From the NCBI GenBank assembly GCA_026874595.1, contig CM049307.1, positions 32,413,862 to 32,477,861 on the forward strand: a stretch of 64,000 nt of DNA, read 5' to 3'. The position numbers and the translations under genes were made by a program. The notes below the pieces were generated by a model. It was not told the DNA's origin, searched no databases, and worked only from the letters and a program-made list of their open reading frames with translations. Positions 40,931-53,677 of this stretch are shown here, one piece after another; within the stretch, counting starts at the first letter, position 1, and every line of letters starts with the position of its first letter. Origin of the DNA: Sipunculus nudus (Eukaryota; Annelida; Sipuncula; Golfingiida; Sipunculidae).

Positions 40931-43900
40931 AATAAAGGTGTATGATGTCATCTGTATTCGCCATCTACTAACCTGCTATATATTACCTATATTTTGGTGC
41001 GCTCAATACTGACTGCAAGCAGCTGTTCTCTATCTTTTTACATATTTGGTATAAATATATACCTATGGGGACCTACCTTTCTGTCAGAACCTCAGCTTGA
41101 GTCCATATTCACCAATAACCCGGCAGAAGTACCAAGTCTCATTAGGATCTCAGACTCAGCTTCAGCAGCTGTGTCAGGCGGTCTCGGCTCCCCAGGCAAA
41201 TACGTGTTAAAAATTAATCACACCGTTCCTATATAAAACCCTTAACTAGACTGACGAGCGTCGCTGCACACCGGTGGCGGCCACCCAGGTAACACCCGCA
41301 GCTCCCATCGACCACTTAACAACTGTCTCTGCAACACGCGGACCTCGGTCGTGCGAGCATTACAGGCCTTCAATCGACATCACATGTATGCATGTATAGC
41401 TCCTGATGATCAATATTTGATAAAGCCTTCAGTTTGACAACTAATTTGTGGTTTTCCCGGTAGGCGTAAAGTAAACCTCAAGTTTGCCCAGGGGTTTCGA
41501 CGAGCGTCGACTGTTAAAAAAATAATGAACCCATGCAGGCGAATGTGATGAATATATGACATTCGATCCAGTATTGGGCCAGTGGGATGAGCGCTCTAAC
41601 TTTTCATGCACTTAATGATTTACATAACATTCTGTTCAGTAATTGTACTAAGCTCATGAGCAAACAAAACTTCCTCGTTAAATATAAACATAAAACACAA
41701 TCGATGAGCTTTACCCTTGAAGCGTCCATTTTAATATCTAGTCAGAAGCTCTGCCTGGATGCCAATGACGATATCTCTTGACCAAAAGAAATCAGTGACA
41801 AACTTTATTCCTCGGTAATTATTGTAGAAATTTTTGTAACTTAATTTGAAACGTGGATATATGATTCCAAAATATTAATAACCGGTGGCTTGTCTCATTG
41901 AGGTAATTTTTTTTATCAGAAATAATCCTGGTGGAAACACGTATACGACCTCATCTGTCTTGCTTATCAGACTTGCTTCGCCTGATTGAATAATCCCTGA
42001 TTACCTTGATAAAAATTAAGCATATACTGTTTCATTAGAGGGGTGGGGTAAATTGATTTTATTAAATAAACTAAAAGTCTCAACACGAGATCGTGCTTAT
42101 CCCATTCACTTTACCTTCTGAACGATGACGTAAGCAATGATATGGTACCCCGATTTAAATCAATTAACAACAGAGGTTTTGTGTTACAGCACGCATTCAA
42201 GGACACCAGAGATCCCTGATATCCCGATGGCACGTGAACAGCTGTTTCATCAGATTTTTTATAATACTCTTGAGAGATAAATATTATACAGGTATCCTAG
42301 CTCTACCACAGATCGATACACCCCGAGGAGAGCTGTTTAATGAATATAATAATAATAATAAAAAAATGCATGTCTACCAGTATCAGTGTAGTAGGAAACA
42401 TATGCAATGGAAGGCGAGACAATTAACATCAAGTTTGGCGATATCAAAAACCTCTCCTGAATACGTCTCGTGGTCTTTGCATTCATGGTGAGCCGCAATA
42501 CGAATTTCACCTATATTTGCTGAAGATTTTCCTGCAAACACTTAAAGACGGAGCCAGAAATTGTACATTCAAAGTAAAATACGTGAATAAATTTGATTCC
42601 GTGTTTTTCTAATTAAACAATGCTGAATAGTCACTAATTAATATAGAGAGATCATAAAGGTCAGTCTGGGTGTATTAAATTCCTCCATCAGTTATCACTA
42701 CCAGTGGTAGTTCCTATCTCTGAACAGATGTACGAGCAAAATTATGACCATGCATCCACGTGTCCCAATCATCTCGAAAAAAATTATTAAATCATTGTTC
42801 AACTCCTGTAAACATTTCATTTCAATTCCTCATTAACTAATTCATATTTTGTTAATATACTTAAAGAAAACGAAAAGACTTGTAGAGAGGAAACAACACA
42901 ATTAAAGAGACGCGGGTGATACCATCTCCGCTAAACAGTACTTCCTCAGTATCGGTAGCTATATAACGCTGGTGAAACAGTGGTCACATAACCGTCAGCT
43001 CTCTCTATACACAACCAGAAAGGTGTAAAGGTCTAGCAAGTGGGTGAGTCCTTTAGCACATCAGGACAAGTAGTTTTAAATGGTTTATCAGAATCAATAC
43101 AGGCCGCTGTACTAAAGAGAACAAACAAACGAACACAGGTCTCGCTTAGTCAGTTGTTCTGACAAAAAACGTTACCAATTGTTTTTGTCATGAAACCATC
43201 AGCTCACGAGATGAAAGTCAATAGAATGAACCGCGTTCCGTCTGAATAAATGACAGATTTTATTATATGTAACCACTTTTTGGACCACATTGATTTATCA
43301 GTGATTCATGTTTATTCGGGATGGAGTGCAGGTTGGCTGGAACTGACATGAGACAAGTAAGAAACCAAGTTTTCATACTTATCCTGTTTCCTGTATGCTT
43401 AGAAACGTCTCGTTATAAATTAAACGGAGTTACGATGTTGAAATGATAGTCAAATATGTGATTGCCCATATACCTTAAAACAATATGAATCCGCAAATTT
43501 GCTGATGGTATGAGGAAGGAATATATTGAGGATACTGATTAATAAATTGATAGTTGGAAAATTATGCGTCTGCACGAAGAAAAAATATTTCGAAACAATC
43601 ATCCAGTAAATTACTCACTATAAGTATCACTCGCTGGAAATGATGCCGTTCTCAATGGCTTTTACGGATATTAGGAGCGAGACGCTTATTCCCGGTCAGA
43701 GCAGAATAATGACAGGTGGCATAACCTGATTTACACAAACCGGTTAAGCCGAGTCAGGGATGGTTAATAAATGGATATGACTTTACATTGACGGAAAAGG
43801 GACATGGTAACCAGATGACATGATCGGAATGATTCACGAAAAAATAAGCAAAATGTAACCAAGTATCAGATTTCCTCGGAGACAGTCTATTCACTGGTTA

Positions 43901-44548
43901 AAAACAGTTCAACTTGGTTCTTATACTGGGGATATTTTTAATTATTAATCAATCATAATGACTTTTAATAGTGAATAAACTAAAATCCTGAAGAGTACAC
44001 CACAGCACTAATGGCATCACTGTGATGTCAGTATATAAAACTATTCCTCAGCAAGAATGACCTATATTGGTCCTATATGGTATTTCTGCTGCAGATATAA
44101 TATATGTGCGTATTTCGGATGCCCACGAGACAGAGCTTTTATAAACGACGCTGGATAAAACTCCATTATTTACGTGTTGTCGCACATTTTATGGCTGCTC
44201 ACGCTTAGTGGTCTTCCTGGTTTCTTTATGTTTTCCGGTGAAAAATCTGAAATTATTATCCAGACCAAGATGCTTCGGGACAAAAGTGCCATTATTATTT
44301 TCGAGCGGTTACATTTAAAAACATTCTCCAGAGGAGAGCAAATCTAGATTGAATGTAAATTTACGAGTACATCTGCCGATTCTTATCAGGAAACATATAT
44401 GACATTGGAAAGACTTGTAAGCGGCTGTTTTTAAGTCTCAAAATGTGGTACCAAAAATCCCTTCCTTCTGAAAAATGAGCCATTGTTTATGTATGAGTTG
44501 TGTCTGAAACCCTATGTTTGTGATTATATATTTGTGTGTTCGCATCAC
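40931..44548. other. Intergenic DNA, no gene recognised
   Basis: About 3.6 kb with no supportable gene, RNA or repeat. The short open frames near 41.0, 41.6 and 42.2 kb show no domain and no sign of selection that I can judge. Confidence 0.45.
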
Positions 44549-44900
44549 TCAGCCAATATCTCATAGTACACAGAACAACAGATCCCTATTTGCTGAATCA
44601 GCTGAATGTCCCGGGTGTAATGATAATGAAAGTCAGGTATTTCTAATAAAAAATCAGTCTTATATATAAAATAAAACAGGCCGCGCTGGTAATTTGGAGA
44701 ACGTCGAACCGTACATGACCATGGGTGAGCAGTACTTCAGGAGCGGATATAACCGTTGAACCGCATGAACCATCCAGTCCCTCACCATACACAGAACAAC
44801 ATATTCCCATTTGCTGAATTAGCGGAGTACACGATCACTCCGTGCAGACAGAGGGGGACGCCAGGAATGTGCCCTTTGTAATGATGATGAAAATGTTCTT
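44549..44900 (+). repeat. Degenerate direct duplication
   Basis: Two related copies lie about 220 bp apart (about 44,549-44,640 and 44,769-44,900). Both carry ACACAGAACAACA, CCnATTTGCTGAAT and TGTAATGATnATGAAA in the same order, with extra sequence inserted in the second. It is a diverged tandem duplication or two copies of one repeat. Confidence 0.6.
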
Positions 44901-45274
44901 TCTTCTTTGATGTAGGGAATTATGCCTATTCTGGACATAAGTCAAATCCCTTGATTAAAATTACCAGGGACATCAAGACAAGACCCTATAAAGATCTCCG
45001 GCCTTTTATGGGAAAGCGGCTCGAGGAAAGACGACAAAAAGCTACTCTAGGTGATTACAGTGGTTAGAATGGACTGTAAATAAAACACCGGGGATAGCAG
45101 AGCCCTTAACTCTGGGTAAATTTATGTAGTCTCAATGCATATCCTTCGAGCATCATCAGTCAGATAACACGAAAGAGGAATTAAGAGTACAATGATTGTC
45201 CTGGTTTTAACATCTTACTACTGTCTTCTTTACAGTGGCGTACTATGTGCAGATTAAACTCATCATGATTTAAC

Positions 45275-45635
45275 GGGAAATGGGTGCTATATTTATTTTG
45301 GGTAAATATCGCGTTAACTCGCGAGCTATTCGCGTTCCTTCACGATTTGATCGCGTTCCCTCGCGATCTTCATAACTCAACATTTCGTTGAAGTAATAGG
45401 TCTAATCCCTCGCGATTTTTTCGCGTTCCAACGTGTTCTTTTTGCGTTCCCTCGCGATCTTTATGCGTTCCTTCGTGATCATTTTGCGTTCCCTCGCGAT
45501 AATTCTGCGTTCCCTCCAAGTACCAAGAGACTTACTACTTTAACGAAATGGTGAGTTATTAAGATAACGACGGAAAGCGATAAGATCGCGAGGGAACGCG
45601 ATATTTACCCAAAATAAATACAGCACCCATGTCCC
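45275..45635. mobile_element. Fold-back element with 21-bp internal period
   Basis: Left arm ATGGGTGCTATATTTATTTT (from 45,280) and right arm (to 45,630) are inverted copies with one mismatch over about 36 bp. The similarity continues inward with gaps through CGCGTT, TAACTCAnCATTTCGTT and GTAnTAnGTCT, giving arms of roughly 100 bp. The outer GGGA/TCCC may also belong to the ends. Between and inside the arms GCGTTCC recurs at 45,332, 45,353, 45,423, 45,444, 45,465, 45,486 and 45,507, with an exact spacing of 21 bp inside each block, usually followed by CTCGCGAT. There is no coding capacity and no clear target duplication. Confidence 0.75.
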
Positions 45636-47624
45636 TTCAGGGGCTCCGTATACGATATAGCAACATTGTGAAATATGGCAACCGTTTCTTCATGCTCCCT
45701 CAGTACACACACTTACACGCACGTGTCTGTATGGATGTAGCTAGACATGTGCGTGCATGTATGTGTATTGAGGGAGACACAGACTGTAAACCTTCTCCCA
45801 CAGTATCTTTACTGTAACAATATGTCCGATGTTATGCCCTTTAAAAAGGATGTAATTGTCAAGCAAGATTCATGGACGGCCGTACATTATGAATTATAAA
45901 TATTCGTGCCTACTTTCACAGATCGAACGTCATTTTAATGACTCCAATATATATGCTTTTTAATTAAACTGATATAAATTATTGAAGCTTGTGTAGAATC
46001 AGCGGAAACCACAAGCCTCCAATAGGAAATGTCAGAAATGTTAAATCGCAAATCAATATCATTCATATTTTATACCTGACTACAAATAGGATATTTGGGA
46101 GGATGTTAAACCTAACGGGGCTATACCATACATGGTTAGTGTCCTGGGAAAAGCGATTAACGACTGTATTTGTAAAGGTAAGACCACCCATAATTCAAAA
46201 GAAAGTTTCAAACTTGATAAACCCACGTATTCCTTATGCCTTTCAGATGAACCCAAAGGAATAAATTAATAAATTATGCCCATAAGCTGTGTGTAAAGAA
46301 GGTCATTACTTTACCAATTACTCACCTTAATTTAAAAAAGAGAGAGGCGTGTCATAAAGTATTCATCAAACACTATCACTGATATTTGTTAAGAATATTC
46401 TATCGGGTAAATACCACGAGATGCCGAAGGAGTAATGCTAATATTAGCTCAGCTAGGTGTCTAGAGGTATTTTACTTTACCCTTGGTTATCTTACTTACC
46501 TAAGGCAATTTTAGGCAAAAGGCACTGTAAACATTTGTTGTTCACAATTGTCAGCTACATTTTATAGGAAATCTGGATCACCGTCATAATAATTTTTTCA
46601 CAATTTAAAATTTTTTCCTCTCTCTCTCTCTTGCCTGTGGTGCATTGTAGTTTCAGAAGGTTTATGGCTTCTGGTTACTTTCTAGTTGGTCATTTAATGG
46701 TGTAGCAGATCACCGCATGTTTGTACTGCATTATAATATCTCACTTCTCTTTAAATAATTCACATCCTCTGCTTTTGTGTTTTGCAATTAAAGAGAAATT
46801 CTTTAAGAGAGGGCCGTATGACAATGGTGTGAAAACTCCTCTGCCAACATGCACTTTGTACGTTACTATCAAATTAATTGTTATGAGTACTCTTTTTTCC
46901 CTTATACATTATAGTATCGGAACCGCAATTAGACTTAGGCTAACTACATTTATTGCGATTGTAAAGAGAAACATTTACCTGGATTTAAGTAATCATTAAG
47001 TGGGACTAAATATTTCGTATTACTTTGCCATTCAAAAGTTTCCCTTTCAAAAGCCAACCTGCGTGGTCGACATTATTTTCCTGTCCGTGTACAGTGGCAG
47101 ACAGGCCCACCATTGATGTACAGTCCGCGGCCAGTGGTTTGTAAGGGTTCATCTTACTGAAAGGTGAATAAGGGTACTGCGTCGGCCATGCTAAAATTCA
47201 CAAGGGACTGATTATGGAGTCCTATCAAGTAGCCCTAGCTATTGTCAGACGGGTTTCCCAGGGTTTACCATGCACAAGGTATATTGAGGATCGAATTCGG
47301 TAAAAGCGATGAATGTCATGGCTGGAAGGAAGCTTTTATTAAAGTAATGAAGACAAACCAACCAAAGTGACACACGTTTAAGTAATCCAGGGCGGGAAAG
47401 GGCTATTGGAGACAAGTACGTGATCGCGGATAAGGTAAAAGCATAATGAATTATAATCTACATTTATCCTTCAGGAAATTAGTAATGATACAGGGGAACA
47501 GGTTTAATTATATTATAAATCATATTTATATTTGTAATTAAATGACAAACCTCCTTTGTGTTCAAACATTAATTCCAGAGAGACGTTATTATATTTAACA
47601 TCTTATAATCAAGATTATAGGGGT
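45636..47624. other. Intergenic DNA, no gene recognised
   Basis: Mostly AT-rich. The segment at about 47,030-47,300 is GC-richer and more complex. No supportable gene. Confidence 0.45.
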
Positions 47625-47835
47625 CTCGACGGTATAGGGGCACAACATTTGGCTCTCCGCCGGCGGCTTGGAGAGGGTTGTAAAGTCCAAAGCCAGTATT
47701 TTCTGTGAATTCTTCAGTTTCCTCCATCGGTTTTCTCCACCTCTAGACGCTATCGAATGTCACCACCTGAGCCATCGAGTGCCTTGTTTAGCTATAGTAC
47801 CTATTTGTATAATTAAAGTTAAATAAGTTATTATA
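47625..47835 (+). mobile_element. SINE-like element, second copy of the 34.5-kb type
   Basis: It shares with the unit at 34,466-34,650 the ordered blocks TTTCCTCCA, GGTTTTCTCCAC, CTATCGAATGTCA, GAGCCATCGAGTGCCTTGTT and TATTTGTATAA, then an A/T-rich tail. A possible RNA polymerase III-type head (near GGTCTCGACGGTATAGG) lies at its left. The order of the two pyrimidine-rich blocks differs from the 34.5-kb copy, so one of them is rearranged or diverged. Confidence 0.5.
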
Positions 47836-50040
47836 ATATCATATAATAATTTAAATATTAGTCCTAAGTTGTCGTTGCAGATTTCCGTATTTTCTAGTCT
47901 GTTTGACCTAGATACTTGACTTCCGGAAGAATCCTGATAAATTCTGCTTGGAAACATGAAGATACAGAAAATAAGATATACGTGTCATGAATGCACTGCT
48001 TTTACCAAAAATTCGTTCAGTTATGATCATTGATAGCCTTTGCAGATGAATGACTGGTGGTGCCATCTGCCCTTTCCTTATTTATACAAATTGTAAGTTG
48101 TATTTTTCAGGCTTAGAAATATAGTAGGTAAGTTACATTTGGACCCCAGTAAAATAAATTGTTAAATTAAATGCATAAATGGAAGAATTCCATCTTCAAT
48201 GGCACATATTTTTCTGTCACCATGGAAATTAGGAAAAAGTTCCATTAGATAGGTTCTTCACAGCTGCTGCAGACACAATTGTATATAATGCTTAAACAAT
48301 AGCTTTCTGGGCTGATACAATTTATGTCACAGATCAGCTGATCGTCATGGTTCCTTGTTTCTTTTATTTCGATATATTTAATTCGTATCTGTTTATTCTC
48401 TCTGTCATGCTATTCTATAAATAAGTCTTGAAAGAAATATATTTTTTTATGAAATGAACCTTCAGAAAAGGAGTTTAGAAGTTGTGTAAGATTCAGTTAA
48501 ACATGTCAGGTTAATTATGGCCTGTTTGTACATACCAACAATACAAAGGTGCGTACCACCTGAGCTGTCGTCTTGCCCTAGGAACTTAAAGGTGAAGAAT
48601 TATGACGTGGTTATATACCCCAGTGCCTGAAGAGTTTTTGGTTCTGCGTAATGTTCTGTTGGGTTTGTTTGTGAAGAACTGTGTGCATGAGGTATCGACA
48701 ATACAAAGTTACACGTTTTTGGTTCCATTTTTTTTATCTGATTCATCCTTTGTTGTCGTATGCTTTAACGATAACTGGTTATTCTTATGGCGCATTTCAT
48801 ATTTACTCATTTTATGGATGATTAAATGACACATATTCTCCCCAGTTATATATATAAATATAAACCTCTCGTGGCCATCTCCAGGAAGACCCCTCTCTCT
48901 GTCTGAGATTTCACGTCAAACACAAGGATTTTTATCTCCAGACCGGCCCTGACAGGCGCATGAATAATTGTCTGTGCGACGGCCTGGTACCAAAAAGTAT
49001 ACTGATAATGGATGACCATATGTATTTAATGACAGCTAATCCATCAAATGAATTGAAAAGAAAGATCATGCTTTTATTTCTGGATACAATCATTCCCAAT
49101 CATTCACAATGGCTGTGCGATTTCAAAGCAATCTGTTTTATCCGTGACGCTACGTTTCAACTTTGTTATTGATCTCAAGTGTGCATGTATTCACAACTAT
49201 TATAGTCGTCGCATTACATGTTTTCCTTTGTGAAATGTTTCATTTTATACTTTGTGAAGTATATAAGTATACAAAAAATATAAAATTGAAGTTTGATCCT
49301 TGGCATTCAATGTTCCGAAAGATGGGTTAATTTTTCGTAAAGCGGTATAGGGAATGAGGCAGCAGAATGCGGCACACGGAATGCGGTATACAATTTACTT
49401 GACGGGCGGAAGAACCCGTATGGGACTGGTGATGTCTAAACACGCCAGGTCACGCTGCGTTCGTGGATCAAATACATGTTAACCTGTCCCGTGGCTTTTA
49501 CCGCGCGCGGTCTGAGAATCCAGTTCTCCACTGAGAATAATTCCGTTTTACCGCGTGTTTCATACGGCATTCCGCATACAGCATACAGCGCGCCAAATAA
49601 AAGGAGTTTAAACCTGTGATTGATGTTTCTTCTGGTTGAACACCTGGTCTTGATGACACTGATCAGGACAGACATAATAAAATGCGTCTGTTGTACACAT
49701 CACACGTGCAAACAGAACTTAACGTCGATACAGCTCACGCTTTTAAACTAATTACCTGGATGCCAGAATCATTGCTTGTTGGACATTGCTGTGCCTTCGT
49801 TTACAAACATGGGCAGCTCAACAGTTGCAGATTTCAGTAACTGCCTATCCATCATACAGTAAGTCCATCAATGTCCAGAAACTGGGCAAGGAGAGACCGG
49901 AAGGCTTCGGTTAAACGCCTGCGAGTGTTGTCTGTCCAATGTGTTCAGTATTATAGACTATATGAGAAAACAAGTGGGGACCTAAAGGTATAGATTATAT
50001 AAAAAGTGTAGCTGATTATATGTAAAGGTCTGCCAGTTTC

Positions 50041-50043
<3 letters not shown>
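47836..50043. other. Intergenic DNA, no gene recognised
   Basis: No supportable gene or RNA. Repeated words such as AATGCGG occur at about 49,350-49,390, but I could not define a unit. Confidence 0.45.

Positions 50044-50092
<49 letters not shown>
50044..50092. repeat. (TA)n microsatellite
   Basis: A pure TA array of about 49 bp. Confidence 0.96.
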
Positions 50093-50095
<3 letters not shown>

Positions 50096-50106
50096 AGACA
50101 TGGGTC

Positions 50107-50227
50107 GAATACAGGAGAAATGTATTCGAATACGAATACAAATACAGCAGGGGTACGCGAATACAAATACGAATACAAATACTTCAAAACGGAAATGTGC
50201 TCGAATACGAATACGAATACAAATACA
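50107..50227. repeat. Degenerate (GAATAC)n hexamer array
   Basis: CGAATA and AAATAC hexamers in tandem, broken by two unrelated spacers (about 50,145-50,155 and 50,182-50,200). It begins 15 bp after the TA array. The plus and minus open frames across it are repeat artefacts. Confidence 0.85.
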
Positions 50228-50519
50228 TTTAATTTAATTTTGTAAATTGTACTGACTTGTCGAGTTGAATAATAAGCAGAAAATAACTATTGAGAGCAAA
50301 ACTGTTGTGTTGCTCATAAATGTTCTTATTGTCGTTCCTTTCATCGGGTATCGATTCTAACAATTATACTTGACATATATCATAACCATCAAATATGGCG
50401 ACAGGAGTATGATTTGTCCCAAAGGATTTCTTCCTGGTTGGCTTTTGTTAATGTTGGCTTTGTCCGGCATTCATTTTATTGAACAGTATAAAAAAATGTG
50501 CCGTTTTTCAATAATATGG

Positions 50520-51292
50520 CAGCCTGGGGTGGATCCGGAAGGGGGCTTTAAGGGCTGAAGCCCCCCCCCCCCCCCCCGAGCTTGAAAAATTATCCTTTTC
50601 TATCAGAAAATATTTTCTTTGCATTATTTTAACTTGTCGTCAAACAAATATCACCCGGCCTTTCAACTGAAAAATAAACAAAAGCTTAGATCATGCATCT
50701 TTTTGCATTTTTAACTTAATTAGTTGGGCAATTTCCAACATTGGTTAGAGGCGTTAAAACTTACGATCTACATGATCTCCCAACCGTGACTTTCTCAAGC
50801 ATTTCTCAAGCAATGTTCCAGCTTTCCAGGTTTAGACATCTTACTTGTAAAAAAAAAACATTTACCTTTTGTCTTCACTTTTCTTCACAATTTACAAAAA
50901 TATCAGAACGTATATGAAGAGGAAAAGTGTAAAAGATATATTTCGATATGCAGCTTTAGAGTGATATTTTTTTTACTTTCCAATGTGCAAATTATTGAAT
51001 GTAAGCTTGAAACTACGACTACATGTTTACCAGAGACTGAATGTGATATTGGCCTTATCTAATACCTCCTTCTCTGATCCATCAATAAATGTTGAATTTA
51101 AGTCTTTATTCTTAAGTTTTAGAACAGAAAATGGTTTTTTTTTTCGTTTTAAAAACATCAAAGAATTCGAATTTTTTATTGGTATATGGTGACTTAAATT
51201 CGCCTGTCCCTTTTTTATATGTATGTATGATTATGCAAAGTATCAACTAGGCCCCCCCCCTTGTAAAATCCTGGATCCGCCCCCCAGGTCCA
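50520..51292. mobile_element. GGATCC-ended non-autonomous element, second copy
   Basis: The left end CCTGGGGTGGATCCGGA (about 50,524) and the right end TCCTGGATCCGCCCCCCAGG (51,269-51,288) are imperfect inverted repeats. A GC-rich block with a run of about 17 C lies just inside the left end and a run of about 10 C inside the right end. There is no transposase. The end sequence and the G/C-rich sub-terminal blocks match the 23.9-24.7 kb element, while the bodies are not obviously alike. Confidence 0.55.
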
Positions 51293-51299
51293 TACTGGA

Positions 51300-51600
51300 A
51301 TTTATGGGTCTAAAATTTCGAAGCGCACATCCTGTTATGCGTGTCATTCTACGGTACATTTTGCTTGAGCGATTCTTGAGATAAGGTGTGTGAAAAGAAT
51401 TCCGAGATTCCTGCCTGGCGGCCATATGGTATTAGTTACTGGTCTAAAATTCGTTAGCGCACATCCGTTCACGGTTTTCAATTTTCAGTAACATTATAAG
51501 GAGAGTATCCTGAACGGATCTTGAGATAATTTGGCCAATACGAAAGAGCGCGACGGATAGATGGACGGACGGACAGACAGCCTGATACCTTGAGGACATT
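51300..51600. repeat. Two-copy tandem repeat with GGAC-rich end
   Basis: Copies at about 51,306-51,428 and 51,441-51,543 share GGTCTAAAATT, TAGCGCACATCC or its variant, and CTTGAGATAA. They are followed by a GGACGGACGGACAGACAG segment (about 51,564-51,580), a kind of end often seen on interspersed repeats in bivalve DNA. Confidence 0.55.
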
Positions 51601-53644
51601 CTGTTAGCCGGACCGAAATAAAAGGCGAGAAACTGGGAAATTAAAAACTAAACTGAAGTGGCCATGGAAGAGGCTTACAGAACTAGCCACGTTAATGAAG
51701 CTAATATTTTTTATGATAGATCTACCACTGGTCAATAAGAGACAGAAGCAGAAACAAGAGAGACAAGAATATTCTCAGAAAATTTATCTATGTATCGTGG
51801 ATTGAGGATGAGCTAATGACACTCGTATCGTGTACTGGCCTTATTTATTTGCTTTTGGGATCAGACTGTTGGCAGACACCGATGGTTATATTAATTTTTA
51901 CAACATAACGGTCTATTTGCATGCAGAACGACCACTTACTGTATTAAGCATAGCAATCTATTCTGGCTCAACAGATATGCTGTGTATTACCTGTTAACAG
52001 CTGACCTTTTCGCACTGATTATTTGTATCTATGGAAATTGATAATGTACATCCTCACAAATACCCTGAACCCACAGGATACAGAATAGAATCATCTTTAT
52101 GTACGTCGTGCCAAAAGACCTTTCTTTTTCATCAGTTAATTCTTATGGTTATCATTAAGGGTCGAAAACAAAATTACAACACCCAAGCTTCCTCAGAACC
52201 TATTGGACGGTAGTATCTTCTCATCTTATCGGCGATGCTCTACAGAACATTACATGTTCCCCATGGATTTTCTAAGATCTTAAGCATCATTCGCCAGTCC
52301 AATTAGGCTCCATGTACAGTCATTTAATTGTGAATAAAAAATATCTAATTCAATTGAACAATGACTTCTTTAAATATGCGCATCGTACTCAGGCATGTTA
52401 CATCCAAAACAAGTTTGTTAAAAGTCAATTGAATTCCCGTGAGTTATGACGGGTGACACCAGGAAGTAGTTTGATGACCTCTATCTTCGTTACATTTACG
52501 CGGAGTTCATGAGTATCGAACTAAGGTGAGGTAAATACGTAAATAATATTTATGTCTCAATAAAATCCATTCAAACCCTGGACGCCAAAATGCAGAAACG
52601 TCTGTTCAACGGTTGTATTAAAGCTGGGATCCTATAACTCTTCGAGGAATCTAATATGTTCTTTAAAACCAATGTTTAATCATGTTATCTGCTTGGTAAT
52701 CGTGGGTATTGTTCTTATCCTGACAGATTTTTAAAGGTTCAGTTTGAAATAAATACATATGTTACCATCATGTTTTTTAGAGTATTTAAAAAAAACACCT
52801 GCTTTGCACGTAAATTTGAATATTTCACTACTTACGATTTATATACTAATTGAATTTGATGGAAATGCTATAAACCATTTTCAGTTAATTAAATTTTTCA
52901 TAAGGATAGAATCCGAATCAAATTCATATAGTGTAAGAGTGTTAAACACCTCTGTCTCAGTTACCTGTATTTAACGCCTTCTGTAAATAATGAAATGTTT
53001 AGGTCTCTAATAAATTATCTTCCGGTTCTAAGTGGTTATATATATGTAGCGTTCTTTCACGCAATACGATTGTTCTGTAATGGCAGTGGGTTACCTTGCC
53101 AACATAGACTATTTGTTGCAGACAGTAATAGTGTACGTAATACATATATACCATGCAAAGTTTCATTTATCGGTAATAAATAATATTTATTGGAATATGA
53201 TCAAAGGGAAAGGTTTACATTGCCTTATGAACGATAAGAGGAGAGCCGTCCACATGATGTGTAGTACAAAATGTATGTTATTCTAAGCGTATGTAAAAGC
53301 CGCTTGAATCTGCGTCCTTATGATCAGCGGAAGCTGGCCAGTCATCTGTGTATACGTAACGATACTTTACTGTAGAGTTATAGCCATCAATGTCAACATA
53401 TCGACAAAACTAAACCATAGCTCATACAGACGGCCATGCCCGGGATGTAAAATCTCCATGTGAGACCGAGAGGGTGGTCACCGCCATATTTGATGTACAT
53501 TGTCTGCGATCTAACGATGTTATAAATGTTGCCTGTCTGACAGGGAAAGAGTGTAAGTTGTTTCCATGGTGCAGTGTAGGTTCTGGTTACCATGGCGCAG
53601 ACGTACACGCATTACAAACGATGCCTTTACCCGGTGAATCACCG

Positions 53645-53677
<33 letters not shown>

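Noticed and set aside
53645-53673. Poly-T as the tail of a processed retrocopy
   Set aside because: No recognisable gene or SINE body lies on the 5' side of the A-tract on the minus strand, and no target duplication was seen.
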